Shown piece after piece: positions 56,572 to 64,000 of a DNA stretch of 64,000 bases. This DNA is from an uncultured Sporosarcina sp. Its GTDB lineage: Bacteria > Bacillota > Bacilli > Bacillales_A > Planococcaceae. The stretch spans positions 1 to 64,000 of the forward strand of contig CAOKMT010000007.1 of the NCBI GenBank assembly GCA_948469885.1, read 5' to 3'. Each line of letters begins with the position of its first letter. Position 1 is the first letter of the stretch. Below the pieces are notes generated by a model. The model saw only the letters and a program-made list of their open reading frames with translations, searched no databases and was not told where the DNA came from. The position numbers were made by a program, and so were the translations under genes.

Positions 56572-57171
56572 TTATTTTGTTTCTTTCATATCACTGCGTG
56601 TAATAATATGATCAATGAGACCGTATTCTTTCGCACGTTCTGCTGTCATGAAATTATCACGTTCTGTGTCTGCCGAAATAACGTCGATCGGCTGTCCAGT
56701 ACGTTCAGCGAGGATCGTGTTCAGTTTTTCGCGTAAGAAAAGAATCCGTTTCGCCGCAATTTCAATTTCAGTCGCTTGCCCTTGTGCGCCGCCCAGCGGT
56801 TGGTGAATCATCACTTCAGCGTTCGGCAATGCGTAACGTTTCCCTTTTGTTCCTGCTGCCAGTAGGAAAGCGCCCATCGATGCAGCCATCCCGATACAAA
56901 TCGTTTGCACGTCGGGTTTGATGAATTGCATCGTATCAAAAATCGCCATGCCTGCGGTAATGCTTCCGCCCGGACTATTGATATAGATGGAAATATCTTT
57001 TTCAGGATCTTCCGCTTCCAAGAAAAGAAGTTGCGCGACGAGTGAATTCGCCACATTGTCGTCAATTGCGCTTCCAAGCATGATAATCCGGTCTTTCAAC
57101 AGACGTGAGTAGATATCATAAGCCCGCTCTCCTCTGTTTGTCTGTTCAATTACTGTAGGTATTAGATGCAT
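56572..57171 (-). CDS. clpP: ATP-dependent Clp protease proteolytic subunit
   Basis: A 199-residue serine peptidase that forms the ClpP tetradecamer. Catalytic Ser in [14 protein letters not shown], His in [17 protein letters not shown] and Asp in [16 protein letters not shown] ribosome binding site. A CtsR operator overlaps its -35 box, so it is heat-shock controlled. Its position next to tRNA-Arg and yvc genes agrees with B. subtilis. Confidence 0.97.
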   Translation of the reverse strand: MHLIPTVIEQTNRGERAYDIYSRLLKDRIIMLGSAIDDNVANSLVAQLLFLEAEDPEKDISIYINSPGGSITAGMAIFDTMQFIKPDVQTICIGMAASMGAFLLAAGTKGKRYALPNAEVMIHQPLGGAQGQATEIEIAAKRILFLREKLNTILAERTGQPIDVISADTERDNFMTAERAKEYGLIDHIITRSDMKETK

Positions 57172-57240
57172 TCCGATTCCTCCTTCAAGGTGGATACTTT
57201 AAAGTTCGCTGAAATGATCTTCCATTTCAACTGTATTCTT

Positions 57241-57271
57241 ATCATACATAGCATGGTCAATAAAGGTCAAA
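57241..57271 (-). promoter_or_regulatory. clpP promoter with CtsR operator
   Basis: The plus-strand heptad pair GGTCAAT-AAA-GGTCAAA (57255-57271) matches the CtsR consensus. On the minus strand TTGACC (57270-57265), an 18-bp spacer and TATGAT (57246-57241) form the promoter, so the repressor covers the -35. Repression is relieved by heat or protein stress in relatives. Confidence 0.9.
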
Positions 57272-57292
57272 TATAACGCATTAAAATAACCC

Positions 57293-57321
57293 TTGCATTC
57301 AACCATAGAAGCTAGTATAAT
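57293..57321 (+). promoter_or_regulatory. tRNA-Arg promoter
   Basis: TTGCAT, a 17-bp spacer and TATAAT place the transcript start about 30 bp before the tRNA. Confidence 0.8.
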
Positions 57322-57359
57322 AAAAAATGTTCGCTGCTAAACAGCATTCTATTGATATT

Positions 57360-57431
57360 GCCCTCGTGGTGTAACGGATAACACATAAGATTCCGGTTCT
57401 TACGATAGGGGTTCGATTCCTCTCGAGGGCG
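57360..57431 (+). tRNA. tRNA-Arg (anticodon CCG)
   Basis: The acceptor stem GCCCTCG pairs with CGAGGGC. The anticodon arm TAAGA-TTCCGGT-TCTTA gives anticodon CCG, reading CGG. The T-arm carries GGTTCGATTCC. The CCA end is not encoded (GTC follows). A single tRNA with its own promoter and terminator. Confidence 0.93.
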
Positions 57432-57438
57432 TCACTTA

Positions 57439-57483
57439 CATATCCGCATTGCTTTCATTATAAGCAATGCGGATATTTTTTAT
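57439..57483 (+). terminator. Terminator after tRNA-Arg
   Basis: ATATCCGCATTGCTT pairs perfectly with AAGCAATGCGGATAT around a 7-nt loop and is followed by T6. The next 235 bp before lemA show no further feature I can support. Confidence 0.95.
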
Positions 57484-57718
57484 TTGCCAAAATGAAACTA
57501 TTTTTCATGTTGGACAGTATATACATTATAAGAATGTTGGATCCTTAATCGTTCTAACGTCGCGAAACGCGAATAACTTTATAAAATTAAGGAAAAAAAG
57601 TGCAAATGTCGAATAGAGCTTGCAAGCTAATTTAAGGGAATTCGCGGATAGGGTTCAGTGCAAACGTTTCAACGAAGTATAGTTCAGGGTAAACTAAAGT
57701 TGATAAGGAGTGAAAGTA

Positions 57719-58297
57719 TTGAAAAAAGTATTGGGTCCTCTCATAACAGTTGTCATTATACTTGTTGTACTTGGTGCGATGCTCATCCCAAGCTATAATA
57801 AGTTCGTCACATTGGAAGAAAATGTCGATCAATCATACGCACAAATTGAAAATCAATTGCAAAGAAGGATGGATTTAATCCCAAACTTAGTGAACACGGT
57901 GAAAGGGTTCGCAAGTCATGAGGAAAAAGTTCTTGGAGATATTGCAGATGCACGCGCCCGTCTAGGAAGTGCAAGTGGTCCTGAAGAACAAGCAGCGGCA
58001 AATGATGCGTTGGATGGTGCGTTAGGTAGATTACTTGTCGTTGTGGAAAACTATCCCGATTTGAAAGCGAATCAAAACTTTATCCAACTACAAGATGAAC
58101 TTGCAGGCACTGAAAATCGGATAGGGGTCGCCCGGATGGATTACAACGAAGAGGTTGCCAACTTTAATCGGCAAGTGAAACGGTTCCCAGGGAAAATCGT
58201 CGCATCCGTATTCGGTTTTGATGAAAAAGAGTATTTTAAAGCGGATGAAGGTGCGAAAGAAGTGCCGAAAGTGGATTTTAGGAATGACGAACAATGA
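57719..58297 (+). CDS. LemA-family membrane protein
   Basis: A 192-residue protein with an N-terminal signal-anchor helix (LGPLITVVIILVVLGAMLIPSYN) and a helical LemA domain with NQLQRRMDLIPNLVNTVKGFASHE and the C-terminal FNRQVKRFPGKIVASVFGF. Function unknown. TTG 57719 is 8 nt after AAGGAG and is preferred over GTG 57710, which lies inside the ribosome binding site. It overlaps the TPM-domain gene by 4 bp; this pairing is common. Confidence 0.9.
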   Translation: MKKVLGPLITVVIILVVLGAMLIPSYNKFVTLEENVDQSYAQIENQLQRRMDLIPNLVNTVKGFASHEEKVLGDIADARARLGSASGPEEQAAANDALDGALGRLLVVVENYPDLKANQNFIQLQDELAGTENRIGVARMDYNEEVANFNRQVKRFPGKIVASVFGFDEKEYFKADEGAKEVPKVDFRNDEQ

Positions 58298-59115
58298 TCC
58301 CCGCAGCTGGACGGATTCTAGCAGCAGTAATTTTGGCTTTTGTATCGTTTATATATCCGATTAAATCTTCGGTTGAGGCTGCTGTTCCGGTAGTGCAGGA
58401 CAATGCGAATGTCCTCTCCCCGGAACAGGAAGCGGAGATTGAGGAGTACGGTATACGATTATTCGATGCAACGACAGCCGAGCTCGCGGTGTTGATCGTT
58501 CCAAGTATCGGCGATGAGCCAGTAGAGGAGTACGCGGTCAAGAAGTTGAGGGAGTTCGGATTAGGGAGTCGGAAAGAAAACAACGGTGCATTGCTCGTTG
58601 TGACAACGGAGGAAAACTCTGCTGGCAACCGGCATTTTGAACTGTCGGTCGGCTACGGCTTGGAAGGTGCGCTTCCGGATGGAAAAGTCGGTCGGATCAT
58701 TGATGAAGTTGCCATTCCTTTTTTAAAGGAAGAACAACCCGATTTGGCCGTCATGGAAGCGTATAAAGCGTTTTACAATGAAATCGCCGCTGAATATGGA
58801 CTGGAAGGCGACCAGTTGCCTGTCCGAACTGCGAGCGGTGGCGAATACGATGATTCGGACGGCGGCTTTCCGATTGTCTTCCTTATCATCGCGATTATCG
58901 TCATCGTGGTATTGAGTAGTGGGGGAAGTGGACGCGGCGGCGGTGGCGGTTCAGGCGGCTCTCGCGGACATCGCGGCGGCGGACCCGTCTTTTTCCCTGG
59001 ATCATTCGGTGGAGGCGGTTTCGGTGGCTTTGGTGGTGGAAGTTCGGGCGGTGGCTTCGGCGGATTTGGCGGCGGCGGTTCCGGCGGTGGAGGCGGCGCA
59101 GGACGAAGTTGGTAA
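58294..59115 (+). CDS. TPM-domain (YgcG-like) membrane protein
   Basis: 273 residues: a signal peptide (about 1-29), a TPM domain (about 33-170) with VQDNANVLSPEQEAEIEEYGIRLFD and FELSVGYGLEGALPDGKVGRIID, a TM helix (about 190-208), then a 65-residue Gly/Ser-rich tail ending GGAGRSW. The role is unknown; TPM proteins have been linked to membrane-protein turnover and to phosphatase activity. It is translationally coupled to lemA. Confidence 0.9.
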   Translation: MIPAAGRILAAVILAFVSFIYPIKSSVEAAVPVVQDNANVLSPEQEAEIEEYGIRLFDATTAELAVLIVPSIGDEPVEEYAVKKLREFGLGSRKENNGALLVVTTEENSAGNRHFELSVGYGLEGALPDGKVGRIIDEVAIPFLKEEQPDLAVMEAYKAFYNEIAAEYGLEGDQLPVRTASGGEYDDSDGGFPIVFLIIAIIVIVVLSSGGSGRGGGGGSGGSRGHRGGGPVFFPGSFGGGGFGGFGGGSSGGGFGGFGGGGSGGGGGAGRSW

Positions 59116-59136
59116 AGGTCAAGGTTGAATGAATGC

Positions 59137-59180
59137 GTGCGGAATGTGCAAGCGTAAGTAGGTGCATTCCGCACGTTTTT
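59137..59180 (+). terminator. Terminator after the TPM gene
   Basis: GTGCGGAATGTGC pairs with GTGCATTCCGCAC (one mismatch) across a 12-nt loop, followed by GTTTTT. Confidence 0.88.
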
Positions 59181-59221
59181 CATTTATACTGAATAGAGTA
59201 AAGTAAAGTGTGGTGTTTGAC

Positions 59222-59452
59222 ATGCATGTGATGTTGTATACAAAGCCTGATTGCGCTCTATGTGATGAGGCGAAGCGAATGATGGAACTTGCACGTGAGG
59301 ATTTTCCGTTCACTTGGACTGAAATGGACATTCAAACAGATGACGAAATTCATGAGAAGTATATGTTAATGATTCCAGTCATTGAAAAAGACGGGGAAGT
59401 GTTGCTTTACGGAAATATTGGGTATGTGGATTTAGTGGAAATATTAAGCTGA
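59222..59452 (+). CDS. Glutaredoxin-like protein
   Basis: A 76-residue glutaredoxin-fold protein. The redox motif is KPDCALCDEAKRMME (CxxC), and cis-Pro is in LMIPVIEKDGEVLLYGN. It resembles the glutaredoxin-like proteins that lie upstream of cggR in some Bacillales. The start ATG 59222 or GTG 59210 is uncertain; no strong ribosome binding site is seen for either. Confidence 0.8.
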   Translation: MHVMLYTKPDCALCDEAKRMMELAREDFPFTWTEMDIQTDDEIHEKYMLMIPVIEKDGEVLLYGNIGYVDLVEILS

Positions 59453-59614
59453 CTGTAATATAATGAATATATAATTGTTCATATAGCGATTCGGCGAAAG
59501 GTTCTTCGCTCAGATACACTGTATTTAGTCTATTCGGATCGAATTATCTAGCTATACACTTGGTTGTTGTATGAAAAAATATTGAGATTGAATAACATCT
59601 TTTTTTTAATCCTT

Positions 59615-59652
59615 GTGGGACGTTTGTTTTTTTCGTGGGACGTCAGACGTCC
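59615..59652 (+). promoter_or_regulatory. CggR operator pair
   Basis: GTGGGACGT at 59615 and GTGGGACGTCAGACGTCC at 59635 repeat at exactly 20 bp. The B. subtilis CggR operator uses CGGGAC half-sites at the same 20-bp spacing. The second half contains a palindromic GGACGTC..GACGTCC. Binding by CggR, released by fructose-1,6-bisphosphate, is inferred. The site lies upstream of the TTG start and excludes the longer upstream frame. Confidence 0.85.
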
Positions 59653-59672
59653 TTATGGCCGGAGGTGAAGTG

Positions 59673-60704
59673 TTGGAACAATTAATCGAAGCGCAAAGTA
59701 AGCTCGTTCCTGAAATGATGGATGTCTTACAAGCGCGGTACAATATGTTGAGATATGTGAAGATGGCGGGCCCCATCGGCCGTCGTCCGCTCGGAGAAAT
59801 AGCTGGACTGTCGGAGCGGGAAACGAGAACCGTGATGGACTTTTTAAGAGCTCAGCATTTGATTCGCGTAGCTAAAAATGGCGCGACAATTACTGAAGAG
59901 GGAAATGAAGTGCTTGAGACATTGGCGACAACAGTCGATAAATGGTCAGGGCGGGTCTCGACAGCGAATCGATTATCGACACTTCTAGGCATTCGGGCAG
60001 TGAAAGTGATTACAGGAAACTGTGACAAAGAAGTTGCCGCGAAAAATTTGCTCGGCATGGAAGCAGCTGACGTTTTTATTTCCGGCATCCAAAGTGGTGG
60101 GACGGTGGCAGTGACCGGTGGGAGTACAGTTGCATCGATTCCTGCTTATATCGGAAATAAGAGCGATCGGGAAGATTTGTTATTCGTGGCGGCACGAGGC
60201 GGCGTCGGAGATGATATTGGTCTCCAAGCGAACGTTATTGCGGCTTCGTTCGCGGAAGCGTGCGGTGGAACGTATAGCACTTTCTATTACCCTGAAGCAT
60301 TAAGCGAAGAAGCGCATGAAGCATTTCAAAAAGAACCGTCCGTCCTGAAGATGATCGAGCTGTACGACTCGGTGGATTGTGTTGTCCATGGGATCGGAAA
60401 TGCGCGGACGATGGCGTCATTGCGGGGATCGACTGTACAAGAACAAGAGAAGTTGCAAGAAGCGGGTGCTAAAGGAGAGGCATTCGGATATTATTTCGAC
60501 CGAGAGGGTAAAGTAGTACATAGGATCCGGACGGTCGGCATTCAAACGAAACAGTTGGAGCGCGTACCTTTGCTCATCGCAGTAGCTGGTGGAAAAAGCA
60601 AAGCGGAAGCGATTTTGGCTTATTTGGCGACAGCCCCGGAACAGACAATACTTGTCACAGATGAAGGTGCTGCGAATGAAATGTTAAAGCAAATGGCACA
60701 ATAA
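59673..60704 (+). CDS. cggR: Central glycolytic genes regulator
   Basis: A 343-residue SorC/DeoR-type repressor. An N-terminal winged helix (GRRPLGEIAGLSERETRTVMDFLRAQHLI) precedes a sugar-phosphate-binding domain with VAVTGGSTVASIPAYI and AARGGVGDDIGLQANVIAASFAEACGG. It represses its own operon in the absence of glycolytic intermediates. TTG 59673 is 7 nt after GGAGG and gives MEQLIEAQSKL, matching the B. subtilis N-terminus. gapA follows 55 bp downstream. Confidence 0.95.
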   Translation: MEQLIEAQSKLVPEMMDVLQARYNMLRYVKMAGPIGRRPLGEIAGLSERETRTVMDFLRAQHLIRVAKNGATITEEGNEVLETLATTVDKWSGRVSTANRLSTLLGIRAVKVITGNCDKEVAAKNLLGMEAADVFISGIQSGGTVAVTGGSTVASIPAYIGNKSDREDLLFVAARGGVGDDIGLQANVIAASFAEACGGTYSTFYYPEALSEEAHEAFQKEPSVLKMIELYDSVDCVVHGIGNARTMASLRGSTVQEQEKLQEAGAKGEAFGYYFDREGKVVHRIRTVGIQTKQLERVPLLIAVAGGKSKAEAILAYLATAPEQTILVTDEGAANEMLKQMAQ

Positions 60705-60759
60705 ACAAGCAACAAAGAATATAATTTTTTCATCATAATATAATGCGGAGGGATTTTTT

Positions 60760-61767
60760 ATGACTTTAAAAATAGCAATTAACGGATTTGGAAGAATTGG
60801 ACGTGTCGTCTTTCGGGAAGCTTTGAAATCATCGGAAATCGAAATTGTAGCGGTTAACGATTTGACGGACGCAGCTATGCTTGCGCATCTTTTGAAATAT
60901 GATTCAGTTCACGGTGTATTTGATGCTGATGTGCAATCAGATGGAGATTATTTGATCGTTGACGGGAAAAAAGTTCGCGTTTATGAAGAAAGAGACCCAG
61001 CAGCACTTCCGTGGAAAGAATTGGATGTAGATGTTGTCGTTGAATCGACGGGTATATTTACAAACAAAGCGGCGCTTTCCAAACATCTTGAAGCTGGTGC
61101 GAAAAAAGTGATCTTATCTGCACCTGCTAAAGATGATATTACGACACTTGTCATGGGCGTTAATCACGAATCTTATGACCCTGAAAATGACGATATCGTA
61201 TCGAACGCGTCTTGTACGACAAACTGTTTGGCACCTGTTGTAAAAGTACTCCATGAGCAGTTTGGTTTGAAACGTGGCTTAATGACGACGGTCCATTCTT
61301 ATACGAATGACCAACGTATTCTTGATTTGCCGCATTCGGATTACCGACGTGCTCGCGCGGCGGCAGAGTCTATGATTCCGACGACGACGGGCGCAGCTTC
61401 AGCAGTTACGAAAGTCATCCCTGAACTGGCTGGAAAACTGGACGGTATGGCTGTCCGTGTACCGACGCCGAACGTTTCCCTAGTGGACTTCGTCGCTGAA
61501 TTGGAAAAAGATGTGACAGTTGAAGAAGTGAACGATGCATTTAAACGTGCAGCTAAAGAAGAGTTGAAAGATATTCTTGTCTACTCGGATTTGCCGCTTG
61601 TTTCAACTGACTACAATGGTAACCCTTCTTCTTCAACAGTGGATGGTCTTTCGACGATGGTATTGGAAGATAATATGGTGAAAGTAATCTCTTGGTACGA
61701 TAATGAAACAGCTTACTCTGCACGTTGCATTGATTTAGCACTTCACATGTACCGTAAAGGGCTATGA
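60760..61767 (+). CDS. gapA: Glyceraldehyde-3-phosphate dehydrogenase (glycolytic)
   Basis: 335 residues. NAD-binding NGFGRIGRVVFRE and VNDLTDAAMLAHLLKYDS (the Asp after VN marks NAD preference), catalytic Cys in VSNASCTTNCLAP, and the substrate-binding HSYTNDQRILDLPHSDYRRARAAAESMIPT. It follows cggR in the glycolytic operon. A strong terminator 66 bp after its stop separates it from pgk. Confidence 0.97.
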   Translation: MTLKIAINGFGRIGRVVFREALKSSEIEIVAVNDLTDAAMLAHLLKYDSVHGVFDADVQSDGDYLIVDGKKVRVYEERDPAALPWKELDVDVVVESTGIFTNKAALSKHLEAGAKKVILSAPAKDDITTLVMGVNHESYDPENDDIVSNASCTTNCLAPVVKVLHEQFGLKRGLMTTVHSYTNDQRILDLPHSDYRRARAAAESMIPTTTGAASAVTKVIPELAGKLDGMAVRVPTPNVSLVDFVAELEKDVTVEEVNDAFKRAAKEELKDILVYSDLPLVSTDYNGNPSSSTVDGLSTMVLEDNMVKVISWYDNETAYSARCIDLALHMYRKGL

Positions 61768-61833
61768 TTGCCACCCAATAAAGTTAAAAATAGCCATTAA
61801 GGCGAAGACCCTTTATAATAGATAAATGGGTAA

Positions 61834-61866
61834 GAGGAACGGGGATCCCCGTTCCTCATTTTTTAA
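61834..61866 (+). terminator. Terminator between gapA and pgk
   Basis: GAGGAACGGGGA pairs with TCCCCGTTCCTC as a perfect 24-bp palindrome, followed by ATTTTTTAA. It should stop most gapA transcripts before pgk. Confidence 0.9.
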
Positions 61867-62043
61867 CTTGCTTCAGCAGAAACTCTTAAGTGGAGTAATG
61901 AATGTTAAGATACGTTCAAATTAGTAGGAGTTCAATCTCGGCTGAATCAAGTTAAAGCCTCCGGCGGATGTCACAGATTTTCTGAGGCGCTTTCGAGCCC
62001 GCTCGAAAAAATCTGGACGCAATTACGCCGAGGCGTAATTGAT
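61860..62043 (+). repeat. Repeat B, copy 4 (gapA-pgk intergenic)
   Basis: Starts TTTTAACTTGCTTCAGCAG and, like copy 1, has the inverse end GGCTGAATCAAGTTAA. It then reads GCTCGAAAAAATCTGGACGC and finishes in the perfect hairpin CAATTACGCC-GA-GGCGTAATTG (62020-62041). This hairpin ends 12 nt before the GGAGG of pgk. Confidence 0.75.
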
Positions 62044-62069
62044 TATAATACTGGAGGTGGGCATTTTTC

Positions 62070-63254
62070 ATGATGTCGAAAAAGACAATGAAAGATATGC
62101 AGCTTGAAGGGAAACGCGTGTTTTGTCGGGTTGATTTTAATGTGCCGATGGAAGGTGGCAACGTTGCTGATGACACACGGATTCGCGCAGCGATCCCGAC
62201 AATTGAATATTTAGTGGAACACGGTGCGAAAGTGATCCTTGCAAGTCATCTTGGACGTCCGAAAGGTACAGTACATGAAGAGATGCGACTGACGGCTGCC
62301 GGTGAAAGATTGGCAGCGCTTATCGGGAAGCCTGTAAAAAAACTGGATACATCAATTGGTGATGAAGTGAAAGAAGCGGTTGCTTCTATGGCAAATGGGG
62401 AAATTGTTTTGTTGGAAAACGTGCGTTTTCACGAAGGTGAAGAGAAAAATGCACCAGAATTGGCAAAAGAGTTTTCGGAACTTGCAGATCTATTTGTGAA
62501 TGATGCATTCGGTGCGGCGCATCGTGCCCACGCATCGACTGCTGGTATAGCCGAGCATCTTCCTGCGGTTTCAGGATTATTGCTTGAAAAAGAATTGGAC
62601 GTTCTTGGCAAGGCGTTATCGAACCCGGAACGGCCATTTACGGCGATTATCGGGGGGGCCAAAGTGGCCGATAAAATTGGTGTGATCGATCATTTGTTGG
62701 ACAAGGTAGATAACTTGCTCATTGGCGGTGGACTTTCCTACACGTTTACAAAGGCGGAAGGCTACGAAACAGGAAATTCGCTCGTCGAAGAAGATAAAGT
62801 TGAACTGGCAAAATCATTCATAGAAAAAGCGAAAGAAAAAGGCGTCCATTTGTATTTGCCGATCGATGCAGTCGTAGCCGATCAGTTTGCGGAAGATGCA
62901 GAGACGAAGACCGTAGCCATTGACGCAATTCCATCAGGTTGGATGGGGTTAGATATCGGGCCTGAAACAGCCAATTTATATGCCCAAGTCATTCGCGATT
63001 CGAAATTGGTCATTTGGAATGGACCGATGGGTGTCTTTGAAATGGTACCGTTCGCAAATGGTACGAAACAAGTTGCGGAAGCGATGGCGGAAACGGAAGC
63101 GTATACAGTTATTGGCGGCGGTGACTCGGCAGCTGCGGTTGAAAAGTTCAAAGTGGGCGATCAGATGGATCACATTTCAACAGGCGGTGGTGCTTCTTTA
63201 GAATTTATGGAAGGTAAAGAGCTGCCAGGTGTTGTTACATTAGACGATAACTAA
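62070..63254 (+). CDS. pgk: Phosphoglycerate kinase
   Basis: A 394-residue glycolytic kinase. Signature RVDFNVPME near the N-terminus, the substrate-binding [24 protein letters not shown], and the nucleotide-binding [15 protein letters not shown] 62070 is 12 nt after GGAGG, a rather long spacing; ATG 62073 is alternative. tpiA follows 15 bp later. Confidence 0.97.
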   Translation: MMSKKTMKDMQLEGKRVFCRVDFNVPMEGGNVADDTRIRAAIPTIEYLVEHGAKVILASHLGRPKGTVHEEMRLTAAGERLAALIGKPVKKLDTSIGDEVKEAVASMANGEIVLLENVRFHEGEEKNAPELAKEFSELADLFVNDAFGAAHRAHASTAGIAEHLPAVSGLLLEKELDVLGKALSNPERPFTAIIGGAKVADKIGVIDHLLDKVDNLLIGGGLSYTFTKAEGYETGNSLVEEDKVELAKSFIEKAKEKGVHLYLPIDAVVADQFAEDAETKTVAIDAIPSGWMGLDIGPETANLYAQVIRDSKLVIWNGPMGVFEMVPFANGTKQVAEAMAETEAYTVIGGGDSAAAVEKFKVGDQMDHISTGGGASLEFMEGKELPGVVTLDDN

Positions 63255-63269
63255 TCGGAGGGAAGAAAT

Positions 63270-64000
63270 GTGCGAAAACGTATAATTGCAGGTAACTGGA
63301 AAATGTATAAGACAGCAGAAGAAGCGAGAAGTTTCGCTGAGGCGGTAAAAGGGAAAGTATCGGCTTCTGAGCGGGTAGAGGCAGTGATTTGTCCACCTGC
63401 GCTTTATTTGTCGGAACTCGTGCAAACGATGAAAGAGGATGCAATTGGTATTGGTGCACAAACGATGCATGAGGAAAAAGAAGGTGCGTTTACTGGTGAG
63501 ATGAGCGCGGCAATGCTCCAAAGTATCGGTGTCCGTTATGCGATTATCGGTCACTCGGAACGCCGAGAATACTATAACGAAACAGATGAATCAGTCAACC
63601 GCAAAGTGCATGCTGCACTTGCAGAAGACTTGACGCCGATCGTTTGTGTCGGTGAGTCGCTAGAAGAACGTGAAAGTGGAACAACCGTCGAAAAAGTTGC
63701 CAATCAAGTGAAGCAGGCATTTAAAGGTATTCATGCTGCGAACGCTGTCAATGCGGTTATCGCCTACGAACCGATTTGGGCAATCGGTACAGGAAAGACG
63801 GCGACGGCAGAAGATGCCAACGAAGTATGTGGTGAAATTCGGTCGACAGTCGGACAATTATATAGTGATGAGGTTGCAAATAACATCCGTATTCAATATG
63901 GTGGCAGTGTGAAGCCTGATAATATCGAAGAGCTTATGTCAAAAGAACATATTGACGGTGCGCTTGTCGGCGGTGCTAGTTTACAGCCTGAGTCATTTTT
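63270..64000 (+). CDS. tpiA: Triosephosphate isomerase (3' end beyond the window)
   Basis: The first 243 residues of a protein normally about 250 long; the window ends before the stop codon. GTG start after GGAGGG. Motifs: AGNWKMYKT (Asn, Lys), IIGHSERRE (catalytic His), AYEPIWAIGTGKTA (catalytic Glu) and QYGGSVKPDN. It forms the cggR-gapA-pgk-tpiA glycolytic cluster. Confidence 0.97.
   Translation, partial: MRKRIIAGNWKMYKTAEEARSFAEAVKGKVSASERVEAVICPPALYLSELVQTMKEDAIGIGAQTMHEEKEGAFTGEMSAAMLQSIGVRYAIIGHSERREYYNETDESVNRKVHAALAEDLTPIVCVGESLEERESGTTVEKVANQVKQAFKGIHAANAVNAVIAYEPIWAIGTGKTATAEDANEVCGEIRSTVGQLYSDEVANNIRIQYGGSVKPDNIEELMSKEHIDGALVGGASLQPESF

Noticed and set aside
56340..56603. 87-codon plus-strand ORF between crh and clpP
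   Set aside because: It begins at the end of the crh terminator without a ribosome binding site, runs through the clpP terminator hairpin into clpP, and has no family resemblance I can see.
59613..59672. Upstream extension of cggR from 59613
   Set aside because: The region contains the CggR operator pair and lacks a ribosome binding site for that start; TTG 59673 matches the known N-terminus.
62044..62049. TATAAT as a pgk promoter -10
   Set aside because: Transcription would start at about 62056, inside or after the GGAGG, leaving no usable ribosome binding site, and no -35 is present.

Overview
The window is chromosomal DNA from a Gram-positive, endospore-forming member of the Bacillales, most likely Planococcaceae (Sporosarcina-like). 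Three things support this. Long blocks are syntenic with the Bacillus subtilis yhe/yha region (yheE-yheB-yheA, yhaQP, yhaONM, prsA, hpr/scoC, yhaH, trpP, hit, ecsAB) and with its yvo/yvc/gap region (hprK-lgt-yvoD-ppaX-yvoF, yvcD-trxB-yvcI-rapZ-yvcK-whiA-crh, clpP, tRNA-Arg, cggR-gapA-pgk-tpiA). TTG and GTG starts behind strong Shine-Dalgarno sequences are frequent. A YjcZ-type sporulation peptide is present. Several dispersed intergenic repeats of the kind found in Planococcaceae also occur. The genus is an inference.

Layout. 1-7.1 kb is an accessory-looking, more AT-rich segment: a two-component system, an FtsX-type permease with its ATPase, a lipoprotein alpha/beta hydrolase and a DUF418 membrane protein, bordered on both sides by degenerate repeat or insertion-sequence debris. 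7.7-22.7 kb holds housekeeping genes: queG, trmL, a purine permease, an aldo/keto reductase, a pseudouridine synthase with a BdbC/thioredoxin pair, a CorC-type transporter, yheE, a ferritin-like protein, yheB, yheA, hemZ, mgsA and a thioredoxin. 22.7-38.4 kb is the yha/ecs block. It is headed by a small regulated membrane-protein/Xre unit that has three palindromic operators and a frameshifted first gene. 38.9-50.9 kb runs uvrB-uvrA, a DUF4097 protein, the hprK-lgt-yvoD-ppaX-yvoF operon and a TPR protein. 51-64 kb carries trxB, a tandem repeat array, the yvcI-rapZ-yvcK-whiA-crh operon, clpP, tRNA-Arg(CCG), lemA/TPM, a glutaredoxin and the glycolytic cggR-gapA-pgk-tpiA genes (tpiA cut by the window edge).

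Regulation is unusually readable. Visible sites are a CtsR box over the clpP -35, a CggR operator pair, a LexA-like box before uvrBA, a TRAP-type triplet array over the trpP ribosome binding site, and three 16-bp palindromes at the Xre promoter. HprK, Crh, RapZ, YvcK, CggR and GapA together form the carbon-flux control of a low-GC Gram-positive.

The less explained material is a dispersed repeat family (called B here) with an internal hairpin and a terminal GGCGTAATTG-type hairpin, an approximately 21-bp tandem array between trxB and yvcI, a 20-codon ORF overlapping the start of mgsA, a 17-codon ORF with a strong ribosome binding site, and a nested inverted repeat near 7.2 kb. I saw no prophage, CRISPR array, complete insertion sequence or recognisable defence system.
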